A stretch of DNA of 64,000 nt from Pyrenophora tritici-repentis (Eukaryota > Ascomycota > Dothideomycetes > Pleosporales > Pleosporaceae). A program made the position numbers and the translations under genes. This document shows positions 35,214 to 45,352 of the stretch, piece after piece (positions within the stretch are counted from its first letter, which is position 1; each line of letters opens with the position of its first letter). The notes under the pieces are model-generated. The model was not told the origin of the DNA, did no database searches, and saw only the letters and a list, made by a program, of their open reading frames with translations. The stretch spans positions 2,976,001 to 3,040,000 of the forward strand of contig NC_089394.1 of NCBI RefSeq assembly GCF_003171515.1. Direction: 5' to 3'.

Positions 35214-37382
35214 ATGTCTGGTTGGGCAAACAAGCTGTCCTCTTTTGGACACCACAAGTCTGACGACAAGGACGATACATCGCTCACCACGCTTCTCGAT
35301 GTAGACCAATGCGCAGACTTGACGTTCCTGATCGCCACCATAACGGCATCTATGCGACAGTCCCTGGTCGACACATTCACCGCTGAAGAGCTCCCGATCG
35401 ATTCGAAGACTGCCAAGTCAGAGGAAGAAGTACTGAGGGACGCACCCTCCAACCTCGATGATGTCGATGTTAGCCAAGAAGACAAGATCAAAAAGGAGAG
35501 ACAGAAACGCGAAGAAGAGGCAAGGAAAGAACTTGCAGAGCCTGAGGTGCAAGAGCTAAAGAAGGAAATGCTAAAGTATTTCGATGGCTGGCGAGGCAAC
35601 GTCATTAGTCGAATCGGCGAAATTGTCAACTCACGAGAAAAGGCAAAGGAACAAGCAAAATATGTCGAAGGGAAAAGAGTCGAAGAAGTGATCAAGCAAT
35701 CTGAGGCTAGCATGACAAGTATCGAGAAGCTTGATGATCAGGAAGAAGACGAGGACAAGATCTTCAAAGACCTATACCCAGCTGTCCCAACTACTCTCAC
35801 TCAACTGGACGAGAGCAAACGGACACTTATCCTGCACTCCCTCGTGCTCATCCTATTGAGTTTAGAGCACTACTCGGCACATTCTCGCGTTCTGATACTC
35901 TACCTTACAAGTTCTCTCGGGCTGAGTAGAGCCGTCCTGAAGAAAGATGAGGAAACTGTTGCACAGGGTCTATTGGAGGCAGCATCTCAGCAAATCAACG
36001 CCGACGCTGAGACTAAAAAAGCAGCTGAAGCATCACAGACGGCTCGGAAGTGGAAGGTTGGACTTGCCGGTGTTGCTGGTGCTGCGCTCATCGGAGTGAC
36101 AGGTGGGCTTGCTGCTCCACTCCTCGCAGCGGGTGTGGGCAGTATGATGGGTGGTATCGGTCTAGGAGCCACAGCCGCAGCTGGCTATCTCGGGACGCTT
36201 GCTGGTTCCTCTGTCCTCGTAGGTGGACTCTTCGGAGCGTACGGGGCCAAGATGACTGGAAGGGCAATGGACGAATATGCCCGACAGGTAGAAGACTTTG
36301 CCTTTATTCCCATCCACCGCACCCAAGATCCCGAAAATCAAGACAACGAGTCTCGTCGCCTTCGTGTCGCGATAGCTGTTTCCGGCTGGCTACGCGAACC
36401 CGAGGAAGTGAGTAAACCATGGCGATACATCAACAAGGGAACGGAGGGCTTCGCACTGCGCTGGGAACTCGAGGCTCTCCTCAAGCTCGGACACAGCCTA
36501 GAGACATTCGTCACAAGCGCAGCCTGGGGTTACGCAAAGAAGAAGATTATCGAACAAACTGTCTTCGCCGCAATGGCAGCAGCAATGTGGCCGCTCGGCC
36601 TCCTCAAACTCGCAACCATGCTCGACAACCCCTTCTCCGTGGCCAAATACCGCGCGGAAAAGGCAGGAGAAGTCCTCGCCGACGCCCTCATCAACAAAGT
36701 CCAAGGCGAACGCCCCGTAACGCTCGTCGGCTACTCCCTCGGCGCCCGCCTCATCTTCTCCTGCCTCGAAAAACTCGCCGAGCGCCGAGCTTTCGGTCTC
36801 ATCGAAAACGTCGTGCTAGTCGGCGCCCCTTGCCCCTCTGACGTCGCAGACTGGCGGCGCATCCGCTCCGTCGTCAGCGGCCGGTGCGTAAACGTGTTTT
36901 CGAAAAAAGACTACATCCTCGGTTTCCTATACCGCACTTCGTCTGTGCAACTTGGTGTCGCTGGTCTCCAGCCCGTTGTTGGCGTTCACGGCGTGCAGAA
37001 TGTTGATGTGTCTGAGCTTGTTGATGGACATTTGCAATATCGCTTCATCACGGGTTCTATCCTGCGTAAAATCGGGTTTGAAGATGTTGATGTTGAGGAG
37101 GTGGAGCGTGCGGAGGTGGCACTTGCGAAGGAAAATAAAGCGGTTGAGGAAGAGAGGAGGAGGAATGAAGAGGGTAGGCAGGGGGAGGGCGGCGATGAGG
37201 AGAAGGAGAAGGAGGAGTTGGAGAAGGCAGTGCGGGAGAAGCAGGAGAGGAGTTGGATGCAGGTTGTGCAGCAGAAGACTAAGGGGCTGGATATTGGGGG
37301 CGTTTTTAAGGGGTTGCCGGGGAAGGTGGCGCCGGAGAAGGAGGCGGAGAGGAAGGCGGAGGCGAGTTCGGGGGGGGTTTAA
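35214..37382 (+). CDS. DUF726 / TMCO4-like alpha/beta-hydrolase-fold membrane protein, 722 aa
   Basis: Resembles the DUF726 family (TMCO4 in animals; a yeast member is linked to Golgi adaptor function, from memory). It is a single exon. The ATG at 35214 (MSGWANKLSSFGHH) is chosen; the frame is open a few codons upstream without an ATG. Residues about 280-345 form a Gly/Ala-rich hydrophobic region (GVAGAALIGVTGGLAAPLLA and AAAGYLGTLAGSSVLVGGLF), typical of the family. VTLVGYSLGARLIFSCLEKL (about 503-522) contains the GYSLG nucleophile elbow; VVLVGAPCPSD follows, and a His lies in VDGHLQYR, giving a plausible Ser-Asp-His set. The last 90 residues are highly charged (Glu/Lys/Arg) and likely coiled coil or disordered, with many GGAG/GAGG codons. 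Confidence 0.85.
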   Translation: MSGWANKLSSFGHHKSDDKDDTSLTTLLDVDQCADLTFLIATITASMRQSLVDTFTAEELPIDSKTAKSEEEVLRDAPSNLDDVDVSQEDKIKKERQKREEEARKELAEPEVQELKKEMLKYFDGWRGNVISRIGEIVNSREKAKEQAKYVEGKRVEEVIKQSEASMTSIEKLDDQEEDEDKIFKDLYPAVPTTLTQLDESKRTLILHSLVLILLSLEHYSAHSRVLILYLTSSLGLSRAVLKKDEETVAQGLLEAASQQINADAETKKAAEASQTARKWKVGLAGVAGAALIGVTGGLAAPLLAAGVGSMMGGIGLGATAAAGYLGTLAGSSVLVGGLFGAYGAKMTGRAMDEYARQVEDFAFIPIHRTQDPENQDNESRRLRVAIAVSGWLREPEEVSKPWRYINKGTEGFALRWELEALLKLGHSLETFVTSAAWGYAKKKIIEQTVFAAMAAAMWPLGLLKLATMLDNPFSVAKYRAEKAGEVLADALINKVQGERPVTLVGYSLGARLIFSCLEKLAERRAFGLIENVVLVGAPCPSDVADWRRIRSVVSGRCVNVFSKKDYILGFLYRTSSVQLGVAGLQPVVGVHGVQNVDVSELVDGHLQYRFITGSILRKIGFEDVDVEEVERAEVALAKENKAVEEERRRNEEGRQGEGGDEEKEKEELEKAVREKQERSWMQVVQQKTKGLDIGGVFKGLPGKVAPEKEAERKAEASSGGV

Positions 37383-37848
37383 GGAGGGTGTGTAAGGGTT
37401 TGAAATATGGGCAGGGGATCATGTGGAAATAGTTTGTAGGTGTTAATCGGTTGTATTATTTTTCTTTAACTATACAATAAAAGCTGTTTGTTGAGGGTTA
37501 TGACTAGTACACTAATCAGGTAGAATTATCTCCAACACAAGTAGAAAAATAGTATGCGACGCGTACTTGATTACAAGAAATCAGAAATTCAAATCCCCTT
37601 ACTTTATCCATTCCTATAACCTCCATTATCTACGTGTTTTCTCCTTGTCACATCCTATCACTGTGGTGGTTCACTATGCACATCTAGAGGAAAGAGTAGC
37701 GCGGCTTTTGTTTAACACACATGTTATCACGAAATGATTATATATATATTGTAGGAAACGAAGGGATATATATCCCAATAGATAAAAAAATATGACCACA
37801 TTGCCGAGAAACAATCACAAGTTGACAGCCGTACACCTGTACACCCGC
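37383..37848. other. intergenic between convergent genes, AT-rich
   Basis: 466 bp, AT-rich, containing shared 3' ends. No gene seen. Confidence 0.5.
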
Positions 37849-38475
37849 TCAAATATTCAGTCTCTCAATCATACCCTCTAACTCACACACAACATCATTG
37901 TACACCGCTGCCTGAAGCCTTTTGCTTTTAAGCTTAGTGCCAAAACCAAAGTTACACTGTAGACACTTTTGCGCAATCTTCTGGTACTCAGGTCCCAGAG
38001 GAGCTCGTCCAGATGCTAGACGACGAGCTGCGTAGACCTGGTCATTGCAGTCTCTCGCTATCATTTTCTCCTCGAGCGGTTTCCAATGTGCGATTTCGAG
38101 TAGAGCGACGCCTAGGAAGAAGAGAGGAAGGTTGTTGATTCCGTAGCGGATTTCGTCGCTTACTTGGTTTATTGCTTCGATGTCGTCCATGACTGTGGGC
38201 TGGTGAGGGGTTGATATTTGAGAGCTGAGATGGAGCGTTTTCAGTGATGTTTCGTCGAAGTTGGTTCCGCTTCCGAAATAACCTAGCTGGTTTAGACGCC
38301 AACGTTCCTGGAGCCATGGTGTGTCATTGTATTGCAAGATTGCTATAGCAGCTTTATGGGCGAGCTTGAGCTGGTCCTGCAAATCGAGGGCGTCATCGGC
38401 TTCTTGCTGCATGATGTCGAATACAGAGTAGACTGTATTGTACTCTGGCATGTTGGGTGTCTTGCGTTTGGCGAA
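37849..38475 (-). pseudogene. C-terminal fragment of DUF7580-like gene, cut off by hAT-1
   Basis: This is the 3' part of exon 3 of the gene whose 5' part is at 41600-42935. The fragment reads from the target duplication through NMPEYNTVYSVFDIMQQ, LQERWRLNQLGYFGSG, FFLGVALLEIAHWKPLEEKM, QVYAARRLASGRAPLGPEYQ and CLQCNFGFGTKLKS to ERLNI*. The segment LGVALLEIAHWKPL plus LGPEYQKIAQKCLQC is, from memory, characteristic of the fungal DUF7580 domain, a kinase-like C-terminal module. An ORF extends into the transposon (to 38535), but the first 20 codons of that ORF are transposon sequence. With hAT-1 and one target copy removed, the frame joins exactly to the upstream part. Confidence 0.85.
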
Positions 38476-41400
38476 CATACTTGTCAACGAGCGAGCCGGC
38501 TCGCTCAGCTCGCTCGGCTTGGACGTTTTGACCAAGCCGAATGAGCTGAGCGCGCAGTGCGCGCTTGCAAGCCGAGCGAGCTTAGGGATAGGCGCTCGCT
38601 CAGTCAGCTTGCTTAGCTTGGTTGGATGGGGCGGTTGGAAACTTGGGGCTGAAGGACTTGGTGGAGGGGCAATCTCACGATGATTTTTAGGTGTAGTGCG
38701 TAAGTTCGAAACCTAGTTATAACCTAAAATACACTCTTTTTTGCTATATTTCTAGCAAATAAGCTACTAAATTTCCGGCTAACGGCCTGGCAACAATATT
38801 CTCCTTCTGCGACACTTCACTTACTACTTATCACCCACCACACTCACCTATACTCCATCAACGCGTCTCTATTTGCAGCTATTATCTACCTCGCCGTTGC
38901 TATAATGCCAGCAAAAAGAACACGCGTTAATGCTCTAGAAATCGCGACAACTTCGAAGCGCCCTAGAGTCGCAGCGCGTCATCGCGGGACTGCCAGCCAA
39001 CCTGTGCTAGTCGATACTCGGCCATTCTCACCATCTCCACCTCCTCCACCGCTGTCGCCGCGTCAAGCTCTCGTCGCCGCGCCACAAGCACCAAATTTTG
39101 AAGCGACCCTCCGAGAGTCGCGCGCCGAAGAGACAATCATCCCACCACCTGAGGGCAGCGAGCATGCCACTGTTGCAGCTTCAGGAGCAGCTAGCGAGGC
39201 TGTCGACGAGGGTTTCGTATGGGTAGAGGACAAATACGACGGCTTTAATTGGAGTCGCTACCCAAAGCACTGCAAGCCGCCCACATCACTTTCGAACCGA
39301 GCAAGCTGGGTATACAGCCATAGCTATCGCATCGCCTTGCGCAGCAACGTCGCAAAAGTCACGTGGATCTGCCACTATTGCTATAAGCACAAGTTCACTA
39401 CTGTTGGCCGTGGCATACATGACGTCTCGCAGTCTCCATCAGCGCCAGCACGTCATCTCGGAGAAGACAAGAAAGGTCATGGCTTGAAGCCTCCAAGTAA
39501 GCGCACTACCGTCGCTCCTCGGAAAGAAACTCTCCTCGAACGCGCCCTTCAGAAGGGCTGCTCTCAGGCTGTTGCCAACGAGCTTACCAACTTCAATATA
39601 CAAGAGTTTAGGCTTGCGGCCGTCACCTGGCTCGTCGAAAACAACCTCCCACTCTCACAATTCGAATCATCGTCTTTTCGCAATATGATACAATTAGCTA
39701 GCGTAGAGGCAGAACGAGCCCTGTGGGCATCTCATAACAGCGTCTCACGATACGTTATACGCCTGTACAACTACCTGTTACCAAAGGTTGTCGCAAGCCT
39801 TTCAGAATCAATGAGCAAAGTCCATATAAGCTTTGACGGATGGACGACAAAAGGTGGCAAGCGCGGTTACTTAGGTATCGTCGCCCACTACGTTGATAGC
39901 TCTGGCGAGCTCAGGGACTTGCCTATTGCGCTCCCACAACTGACAGGTGCCCACACCGGCGAGGCCATGGCTGAGGTCGTGATGGCAATATTCAAGCAGT
40001 TCGAAATCACTGTGGGCAAGCTCGGTTACTTCGTCCTCGACAACGCACATAACAACAACACCACGATCAACACTCTCGCCTTGCAGATGGGCTTCAGCGC
40101 TACCGAGCGTCGCCTTCGCTGCGGTCCTCATACGCTTAATCTCATTGGCCAGATGCTACTCTGGGGTGAGGAGAAAGAGTCCTACGACAACGAGGAGACT
40201 GAGCGCGTGAACGAAGCTGAGAACATGGCTACTTGGCGAGGCGATGGACCATTAGGAGTGCTTCTCGCGGTTATCAACTACATCAAAACACCACAACAGT
40301 ACGCTCTTTTTGAGAAGTATCAGAAGCTCGCTATTAGGGACCAGCCTGTCAACGCGCCAACAGAACAGCACAAAATCAAGGAGCCCGTCAAGCCAGTTGT
40401 TACTCGCTGGAACTCTTACGTTTCGTGTTTTGAGCGCGCTGTTGAGTTGCAATTAGCGGTTAATGGGTACGCCAACTACCATATTCAGAAGATTGAAACT
40501 GAAGACGCGTACGCCCGAAGTCGTAACAACAAGCTGCCTGCAGCGCCGGATTGGATGAGGTCTGATGGGATCAATGCCCATGACTGGCAGGTGATTGCTG
40601 AGTATATTGATGTGCTCAGGCCACTGAAACAAGCTACAAAACGGCTTGAAGGCCGCGGCAAAAGCGGTGCTTTTGGAGCAATCGCTGAGGTTATTCCAGT
40701 ATTTGAATACTTACTTGGAGTCTATGAGGACCGCTTGCAAAGCTATGAAGACGTCATTCACGATGAGCATACAGAGTCACCCGAAGACCACCTTGCTATC
40801 AACCTCCGCGCTGCCCTAGTTAAAGCCCGCGAGTACTACAACAAGCTCGACCTCTCGCCAGCTTACTATGCTGCTACAATCCTTCATCCTCGCTACAAAA
40901 GCTACCTTGACGCAGCGTGGGCGGATAAGCCTGATTGGCTAGAGAGCAGCAACCGCAAGTTTCAACATTTGTGGGCGGAGTACAAAAGCTTACCGAAGCC
41001 GCGCTTACGCCCCAAAGTCAGGCACAATGATATAGACGACGCTATCAACAGCTTTATTGAGCCTGCAGGGCTTACGGAGAACGAGGAGGATGAATATGAG
41101 GCTTGGAAACGCAGCGAACCGATCGCTAGCGAGGGCGTCGACCCTATAAAATACTGGGTAGGACTCCGCGATCGCTACCCCAGCCTTAGCAAATTTGCTA
41201 TCGACATGCTATCAATCCCAGGCTCAAGCTGTGAGTGTGAGCGCTTATTCAGCGAGCTGGGTGACCTCCTCGAGCCCCGTCGGCGCAGCATTTCTCCGCA
41301 ACTTCTAGCAGCAATACAGTGCGATCGACGATGGATAAGAGCTGGATTTGGCAGTGGTGAGGTGCCTGTAAAGGAGGCTATCAGCGATGAGGAGATGGAC

Positions 41401-41607
41401 GCGAAATACGGTGTACATAAGTGGGATATTAGCTGAGAAACTCAACACCAAGGTTTCTATATAACTTTCCTAATCGGGACTGAGCCCATCAAGCCGAGCG
41501 AGCTGACAGCCCTGTTTCAGCCAATCCGAGCGAGCCGAGCGAGCTGCTGGCCTCCGCTCAATTGGCTGAGCTCGCTCAGCTTGCTCATTGACATCTGTGT
41601 TGGCGAA
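38468..41607. mobile_element. hAT-1: intact hAT transposon, 3124 bp, TSD TTGGCGAA
   Basis: Body 38476-41599. The termini are imperfect inverted repeats of about 20 bp: CATACTTGTCAACGAGCGAG at the left and CACAGATGTCAATGAGCAAG read inward from the right. The 8-bp direct repeat TTGGCGAA flanks it exactly (38468-38475, 41600-41607). Both ends carry many short GAGCGAGC/GCTCGCTC subterminal repeats, the usual transposase-binding arrangement of hAT elements. It contains one intact transposase gene on the plus strand and interrupts a minus-strand host gene without other visible damage, so insertion looks recent. Confidence 0.95.
38905..41436 (+). CDS. hAT transposase (hAT-1), 843 aa
   Basis: Cut-and-paste transposase of the hAT superfamily. 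Single intact exon. Residues 1-110 are basic/Pro-rich. A BED-like zinc-finger region follows (WICHYCYKHKFTTVGRGIHD with a downstream Cys-poor His pair near RHLGEDKKGH). The catalytic core has FDGWTTKGGKRGYLG (first Asp, about residue 310), YFVLDNAHNNNTT (second Asp, about 379), RCGPHTLNL (about 404) and VVTRWNSYVSCF. The C-terminal hAT dimerisation block is MLSIPGSSCECERLFSELGD (about 768-788), then LEPRRRSISPQLLAAIQC. The length is normal for the family and no internal stop is present, so it could be active. Confidence 0.95.
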   Translation: MPAKRTRVNALEIATTSKRPRVAARHRGTASQPVLVDTRPFSPSPPPPPLSPRQALVAAPQAPNFEATLRESRAEETIIPPPEGSEHATVAASGAASEAVDEGFVWVEDKYDGFNWSRYPKHCKPPTSLSNRASWVYSHSYRIALRSNVAKVTWICHYCYKHKFTTVGRGIHDVSQSPSAPARHLGEDKKGHGLKPPSKRTTVAPRKETLLERALQKGCSQAVANELTNFNIQEFRLAAVTWLVENNLPLSQFESSSFRNMIQLASVEAERALWASHNSVSRYVIRLYNYLLPKVVASLSESMSKVHISFDGWTTKGGKRGYLGIVAHYVDSSGELRDLPIALPQLTGAHTGEAMAEVVMAIFKQFEITVGKLGYFVLDNAHNNNTTINTLALQMGFSATERRLRCGPHTLNLIGQMLLWGEEKESYDNEETERVNEAENMATWRGDGPLGVLLAVINYIKTPQQYALFEKYQKLAIRDQPVNAPTEQHKIKEPVKPVVTRWNSYVSCFERAVELQLAVNGYANYHIQKIETEDAYARSRNNKLPAAPDWMRSDGINAHDWQVIAEYIDVLRPLKQATKRLEGRGKSGAFGAIAEVIPVFEYLLGVYEDRLQSYEDVIHDEHTESPEDHLAINLRAALVKAREYYNKLDLSPAYYAATILHPRYKSYLDAAWADKPDWLESSNRKFQHLWAEYKSLPKPRLRPKVRHNDIDDAINSFIEPAGLTENEEDEYEAWKRSEPIASEGVDPIKYWVGLRDRYPSLSKFAIDMLSIPGSSCECERLFSELGDLLEPRRRSISPQLLAAIQCDRRWIRAGFGSGEVPVKEAISDEEMDAKYGVHKWDIS

Positions 41608-42935
41608 GAACATGTGTTTATACAGTTGTGGCGTCTCCAAGTAGCCGACGCAGTTCTTGGTTGGAGAACTGTCGCACGCTCGGTAGCTTCGCTTGAGATA
41701 GTTGCAAATGCTCTTTTCAAGGCAAAGATTGAGTTGAATTGTAATCGGTGGCATTGCAGTGGTCAAGGTAGATGGTGTGATACTCAGAGTAGTTGTATCA
41801 TCGCCGAAACGGACTCGTTTGGCCTTCTTTTTACTTGATGTGGCCTGCGCAAGATCCGAAGATGCTTTCTTCTTCAAGATATTGGTAGGTGGTGTTGTAT
41901 ACGAATCGGATGGCAGGGCTGCTGTTAGGGTCGCCATGGGACCTGAAGCCGTCGCAAGGCAATGACTTGACATCATACTCGTCGATTGTACGTACAGCCA
42001 TATGGGTGGCTCTCCAGGGTGACTGGATGATGTTAGCTTTCCTCGCTTATACAGAGAATAAGTTAACTTAGGTCTTACAGGTTGCCGGCACCTGCCCTTA
42101 GTTCATGACAAGAGATGGCAAGGTCAAGATGAACTTCAGTATGGACCTCTGCATCCAAGCATAGTTTGGCGTAATGTCCGCGGTGCGCTGGATTATCGCA
42201 GCACCAAGCATCGCAAATGGCTTCATGCAGTTTTTGTGATGCACTTTGAATCGAATGAAATCGACCCGGGAGCGCCTTGTGTCTGATCAGGGTACCTGAT
42301 GTTTTGGCATTTTGCTGGAAAGCAGTCATTTGCTGTCTCAAGGCTGCAAGCTCGCCATTGCGGTCTCGTAGCTTTGCTAAGCCTTTTTCGAACTTGGATT
42401 TGTCAAAACATATTGCGACAGCTCCGCGTAGACGTTTGATGGCATATTTGAGCTTTTCATCCTGGTGGCGGTGGTTATGGTTAGTATGACTATCACAGGA
42501 AAGCAGCGATGCCGCCTAAGATGGCACACGGACCTTTTGCTTTTGTTCTTGCAAAATGTTGAACTTCTTCATCTCTTCCTCCATAGTTTCCGCAACATCC
42601 TTTGTCTCCTGAATAATACTGCAGCAAATGTAGAGACTGTCTTTGAGTACTTCACTCAATTTATCGTCCAGTTCCTTGCTGGTCCATCGCCAGTCCTCCT
42701 GATCTTTGAGCATATGCTCAGCAGCTTGCTCATCCTCAACTAGTCGCAGCAATAGGCAGCATTCGTTGAGAAAGATACCATCGGTAACTCTGAGTTGCAA
42801 GGCAATAGACTTGACCTCCTTCGACCAATGGCGGAAGGTATGCAAGCCATTGGATACGGATGAATAGGCACGCACAGCCTCGAAAAGTATAGGTAGAACA
42901 CCGAAAACTAAACCAGCAACTTCGATTCCAGACAT
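41600..42935 (-). pseudogene. N-terminal part of DUF7580-like gene, interrupted by hAT-1
   Basis: Exons on the minus strand are 42935-42534, 42461-42079 and 42022-41600 (continuing, before insertion, into 38467-37849). Introns of 72 bp (donor gtccgt, branch ACTAAC) and 56 bp (donor gtaaga) are GT-AG. The start MSGIEVAGLVFGVLPILFEA is a short hydrophobic N-terminus followed by helical sequence, the layout of fungal HeLo-like/DUF7580 proteins. Middle landmarks are DEKLKYAIKRLRGAVAICFD, RFHSIQSASQKLHEAICDAW and SKKKAKRVRFGD. Adding the 3' fragment gives 1827 bases, exactly 609 codons, with no stop; hAT-1 is therefore the only visible lesion. Function is unknown. Related proteins have been discussed in fungal incompatibility contexts, which is weak support only. 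Confidence 0.85.
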
Positions 42936-43160
42936 CGGGCTGATATTATGAAGAATGATCGTGCAGATATTGTTATCATCTAGTGGTGTATTGAAGGTTT
43001 GCCTCGTTCAGCCCTGATGCACAGCCTGATGCGCAGCCCCGCATCATCATGTGGCCCCAGTTGCTACGCCGCATCCCAGATTGCCTCCTCTTATCCCCCC
43101 ACCAGAAGACGTTCATATTATTTGACTTCGTGCTTTAGGTGAAGCAGTGCAAACCACAGA
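42936..43160. promoter_or_regulatory. shared divergent promoter of DUF7580-like and C2H2/PHD/SH3 genes
   Basis: 225 bp between two divergent start codons. Direct copies of cagccctgatgcaca / cagcctgatgcgcag lie at about 43010-43040. No known site is identified. Confidence 0.5.
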
Positions 43161-45205
43161 ATGCAGGTACCTAATCGGCTTGTCACGGACACAGCACCCC
43201 AAGACGACGGCGGTGATGTAGCAGAAGAGACATCTTGCAATGCTGCAAACTCGTCCGTTCTACCAAGCGATGGGATCACGACCATGGACCGCATATCATC
43301 GAACATTGATTCGTTTAACGAAAATGATCAAATAAAACGCTGGCAAGAAAGCACATTTACCTACGCAGAAGAACAGGACACAGATATTATAGCACGACTC
43401 TGTCAGGGGGTCCTGGACTCCTTGGCATACTTCAATCGTGTCATTGCCGGATCTATGGCTAAGAGACAAGAAAATACCCTTAGGCGGTGCTATGCTACTC
43501 TAAAGCTCTGGGCTGATGGACATGATATACCGAACGGCAACTTAGACCGAATCTTGGAACGATCGAAGCATCTCCAGCATACAACGCTAGCTGTGCTTCA
43601 TCCCTTGTGCCTAATCATTTTAACTGGCAAGTTCATTCAGAGGATTGACGCATCTCGACACTAACACGGCCAGGCATAAAACGGTGTGAAGTGCCGGTAG
43701 ACGAGAAGCTCACGATGGCCCAGTTGCTTGAGAAGACCACCGAGATTTGCAAGCAAGTCAAACTCCTGCTGAGTAACTTCAATGAGTCGACGAGCGATAG
43801 TGATAGCAGCGATAGCAGCGATAGCGATGCATCTGGTGACGATATCATCAACAGTGGAATGAACAGCGTTGTGGAAGACGTCAGGAATTACACAGGTTGC
43901 TTGCTTGATCTGAGTGCAGCTTTCGAGTGTCCAGCAAATGATATCGAGAAAGAGGTTGCATCAAGCATCGTCAATGTAGAAGAGCGAGCTGCGCATGATT
44001 ACCATGCACAACTATTGCAAGCCAAATTCCCGAGCGCGCAGACAGAACTCATACATCGACTAGGAGAGACTAGTTGGAACCGTTATCAGCGGATGGTACA
44101 AGAAAGAGAATCGAACGCAAATGCACAGATACAGGTCGAGGTGTGCATATATCAAAGCAAGGAGTCCAGATCTTTCAAAGCCGCTTCGGAGTTTCAAGAT
44201 TCAGGTCTAGGTACATCTCTTCCTTCTGCGCCATCTATTTCGTATGCAGAAACTATAATATCGTTCATGACTAGCATTGGAGGAGGGGAAAGGGTTCATA
44301 TACCGCCTTTGTCGATAGAGGCGAAGAGTGGAGCAAGATTTGAATGCAACGCATGTGGGAAACAAATCCAAGCCACGACGAACCGCGACTGGAGGTAAGT
44401 TTCGCGTCATTGCCACTAAATCAGACTAACTGAATCATTTAGAAAACATCTGTTCGCTGACCTTCAGCCGTATACGTGTTTCTACGCCAACTGTTCGTGG
44501 AGCACAACACCCTTTGTAGACCGCCAACTCTGGAGCAGACATCTGGAGCTTGACCATGAGCTCGGACCCGCTTGGAACACATTCGAATGCCCTTTGTGTC
44601 TTGAAATGACAGAGCCAGGAAAAAGCGCAATCCTCATACACTTTGCGAGACACATGGAAGACATAGCGCTTGCTGCACTTCCTCGCGATGTTGAATCGGA
44701 TGCCGAGTCGGATTCCCTTTCCGAGTGTACAACTTCCACTTTTGGTAACCGTATTGAAGCCCCAGAGGATGCTCTACGCGAAACTTCGAGTAATGTAAAG
44801 GACACCAATGTATGGCATCTAGAATCTTGTTCCGACAAGTACCCTTGCGACGCATTTGATGATATAGTAAGATTTTGCGAAAAGGGAGAAAGATGGATGA
44901 CAAAAGAGTTTAAACCCACGTTCCATCCGGATAAGTGCTGCAGGCTGAAGTTTCGAACAGAAGTATCATCCGACCGTTGGATCCATTGGGATGTTGGACA
45001 TTACACCGGACTTGTTACAGGACCCAACCATGAACCGAGGATTTGCGTACGTCCGATCCTCGGTAGCACATTTGACATATGTGTGATCAAAGACTTTTGT
45101 TTCCAGTGGCTTGACAAAGATGTCTTGGCTTGGAAAGAATGGGAAGAATCGAGTGAAGTTACCAGGGCGCTCGTCTTCCAACCACAGTCCGCAACAATCA
45201 ATTAA
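43161..45205 (+). pseudogene. C2H2 zinc-finger protein, 5' part, truncated by MITE
   Basis: Exons are 43161-43626, 43674-44394 and 44443 onward. Intron 1 (47 bp) uses a GC donor (gcaagt) with branch ACTAAC; intron 2 (48 bp) is GT-AG. The N-terminal third is helical (FTYAEEQDTDIIARLCQGVL). A Ser/Asp repeat (SDSDSSDSSDSDASGDD) follows. FECNACGKQIQATTNRDWRK, HLFADLQPYTCFYANC and FECPLCLE...HFARHMEDIALAALP form a C2H2-type array like the zinc-finger block of AcuF-like fungal proteins (from memory). A domain around KEFKPTFHPDKCCRLKFRTE is unrecognised. The reading frame now ends at 45203-45205 in a stop supplied by the MITE (649 aa); without it the frame runs on into a PHD finger and SH3 domain. 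Confidence 0.8.
43627..43673 (+). other. GC-AG intron
   Basis: The only splice solution keeping the frame open uses donor GCAAGT, branch ACTAAC and acceptor CAG. The nearby GT donor at 43631 leads to a stop after splicing. Confidence 0.7.
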
Positions 45206-45352
45206 GTGGGTCCTAGAAGGTTCAGATTGGATTGATTGATTACCGCTTTAAGCCTAGTAGTTACCTATAGGAGTTTAAGCCCTACCTAGATAGGTAAGTG
45301 GGTCTAGGAGAGTGACCGGATTGAATTGATTGTTGCGGAGTCTACTTCCAAC
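45175..45352. mobile_element. 162-bp hAT-type MITE, TSD CTTCCAAC
   Basis: Body 45183-45344, flanked by the direct repeat CTTCCAAC (45175-45182 and 45345-45352). The ends share TCCGCAACAATCAATT as an inverted repeat; the outermost bases match only partly. The interior is non-coding. The core CAACAATCAAT is also in the 10.8-kb MITE. It supplies an in-frame stop and a frame change to the host gene. Confidence 0.88.

Noticed and set aside
38476..38535. Start of the 228-residue minus ORF at 38535 as a real N-terminus
   Set aside because: These first codons come from the hAT-1 terminal repeat; the true upstream exons are beyond the transposon.
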